A stretch of DNA of 6,597 nucleotides from JAAYBT01 sp964404395 (GTDB lineage Bacteria; Bacillota; Clostridia; Acetivibrionales; DTU013). Within the stretch, counting starts at the first letter, position 1. Each line of letters begins with the position of its first letter. The notes below the pieces were generated by a model. That model was not told where the DNA came from. It worked only from the letters and a program-made list of their open reading frames with translations, and searched no databases. Shown here in pieces: positions 6,398 through 6,597 of the stretch. The translations under genes were made by a program, and so were the position numbers. The stretch covers positions 1-6,597 of the forward strand of contig CAYOKA010000124.1 of NCBI GenBank assembly GCA_964404395.1. Direction: 5' to 3'.

Positions 6398-6544
6398 TCA
6401 GTAAACTGTTTTCGGGTCGCATAAATAATTTATGCTTCCGATAGCATAAAGCGGTAAATTGATCAGCCAATCCTCTTTTTTATAATCGGCCATGGAAGTC
6501 CGTACAGAAACTTTTGGACTGAAGGTGTCACGGAATGTTTTCAT
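6398..6544 (-). CDS. small hypothetical protein, 48 residues
   Basis: The reading frame begins at the ATG at 6544-6542, which overlaps the TGA of the preceding frame as ATGA, a classic arrangement for translational coupling. The product starts MKTFRDTFSPKVSV, continues with a charged patch ADYKKEDW (19-26), and ends with a mildly hydrophobic segment LINLPLYAIGSINYL (27-41) and DPKTVY. The hydrophobic part is short and contains a proline, so it looks more like an amphipathic or buried segment than a membrane helix. I do not recognise the family. The ATPase gene follows after 32 bp on the same strand. The coupling and ordinary amino-acid make-up favour a real gene; the alternative is the tail of the upstream protein after a frameshift. 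Confidence 0.5.
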   Translation of the reverse strand: MKTFRDTFSPKVSVRTSMADYKKEDWLINLPLYAIGSINYLCDPKTVY

Positions 6545-6597
6545 TTGAGTTTCCGCATTTTATCTGAATACAACACGAATATATCCTTAGCAGCAAG
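6541..6597 (-). CDS. C-terminal end of an unidentified protein
   Basis: From the right edge, one minus-strand frame is open for 18 codons and ends with TGA at 6543-6541; the visible residues end DIFVLYSDKMRKLK. The stop overlaps the ATG of the 48-residue gene by ATGA. The basic tail fits an ordinary C-terminus, but 18 residues are too few to name a family or to prove coding. The main support is the overlap and the shared strand with the two genes that follow. Confidence 0.4.
   Translation of the reverse strand, partial: LAAKDIFVLYSDKMRKLK

Noticed and set aside
6419..6450. Inverted GCATAAA/TTTATGC with a third GCATAAA copy
   Set aside because: The 7-bp arms lie within the coding part of the small 48-residue gene and are AT-rich; chance and codon use explain them well enough.

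Overview
The window looks like a chromosomal segment of a Gram-positive, probably anaerobic member of the Firmicutes (Clostridia-like). The grounds are strong AGGAGG-type ribosome binding sites, a moderate GC content (roughly 40-45 % by eye), a Na+-pumping decarboxylase membrane module (OadB/OadG), an S-layer-type polysaccharide pyruvyl transferase (CsaB) and a double-domain ATPase of the PRK06851 type, which I know mainly from Firmicutes. No species can be named from the sequence alone.

Layout, left to right. Positions 1-428 (minus strand) hold the first 142 codons of a DUF72/YecE-family protein running off the left edge. A 206-bp divergent spacer follows, with a good sigma-A-like promoter (543-571) pointing right. 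Next comes a rightward gene train: oadB (635-1873), a 54-codon oadG-like gene (1918-2082), a short GT4-type glycosyltransferase lacking its C-terminal half (2085-2786), a 118-bp imperfect palindrome (2788-2905), and a 752-residue fusion of a complete GT4 glycosyltransferase to a CsaB pyruvyl transferase (2960-5218). On the minus strand, converging on this train, is a three-gene cluster: the last 18 codons of an unidentified protein (6541-6597), a 48-residue orphan protein overlapping it by ATGA (6398-6544), and the PRK06851-type ATPase (5262-6365).

How the genes may work together. OadB and OadG are the membrane part of a decarboxylase that couples loss of CO2 from a carboxybiotin carrier to Na+ export. 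The carboxyltransferase (alpha) and biotin carrier are not in the window, so they must be encoded elsewhere if the pump works. The next two genes concern cell-wall polysaccharide: GT4 enzymes add sugars, and CsaB adds ketal-linked pyruvate to the secondary cell-wall polymer that anchors SLH-domain S-layer proteins. The pump and envelope genes probably share a transcript at least as far as the glycosyltransferase fragment, because their spacing is 44 bp and 2 bp. The palindrome then separates the fragment from the fusion gene.

The points most worth a second look are the GT4-CsaB fusion, the MITE-like palindrome with a possible 6-bp target duplication, the half-length glycosyltransferase, the alpha-less oadB-oadG pair beside wall genes, and the small overlapping gene upstream of the ATPase. 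I saw no rRNA, tRNA, CRISPR array, transposase or phage gene.
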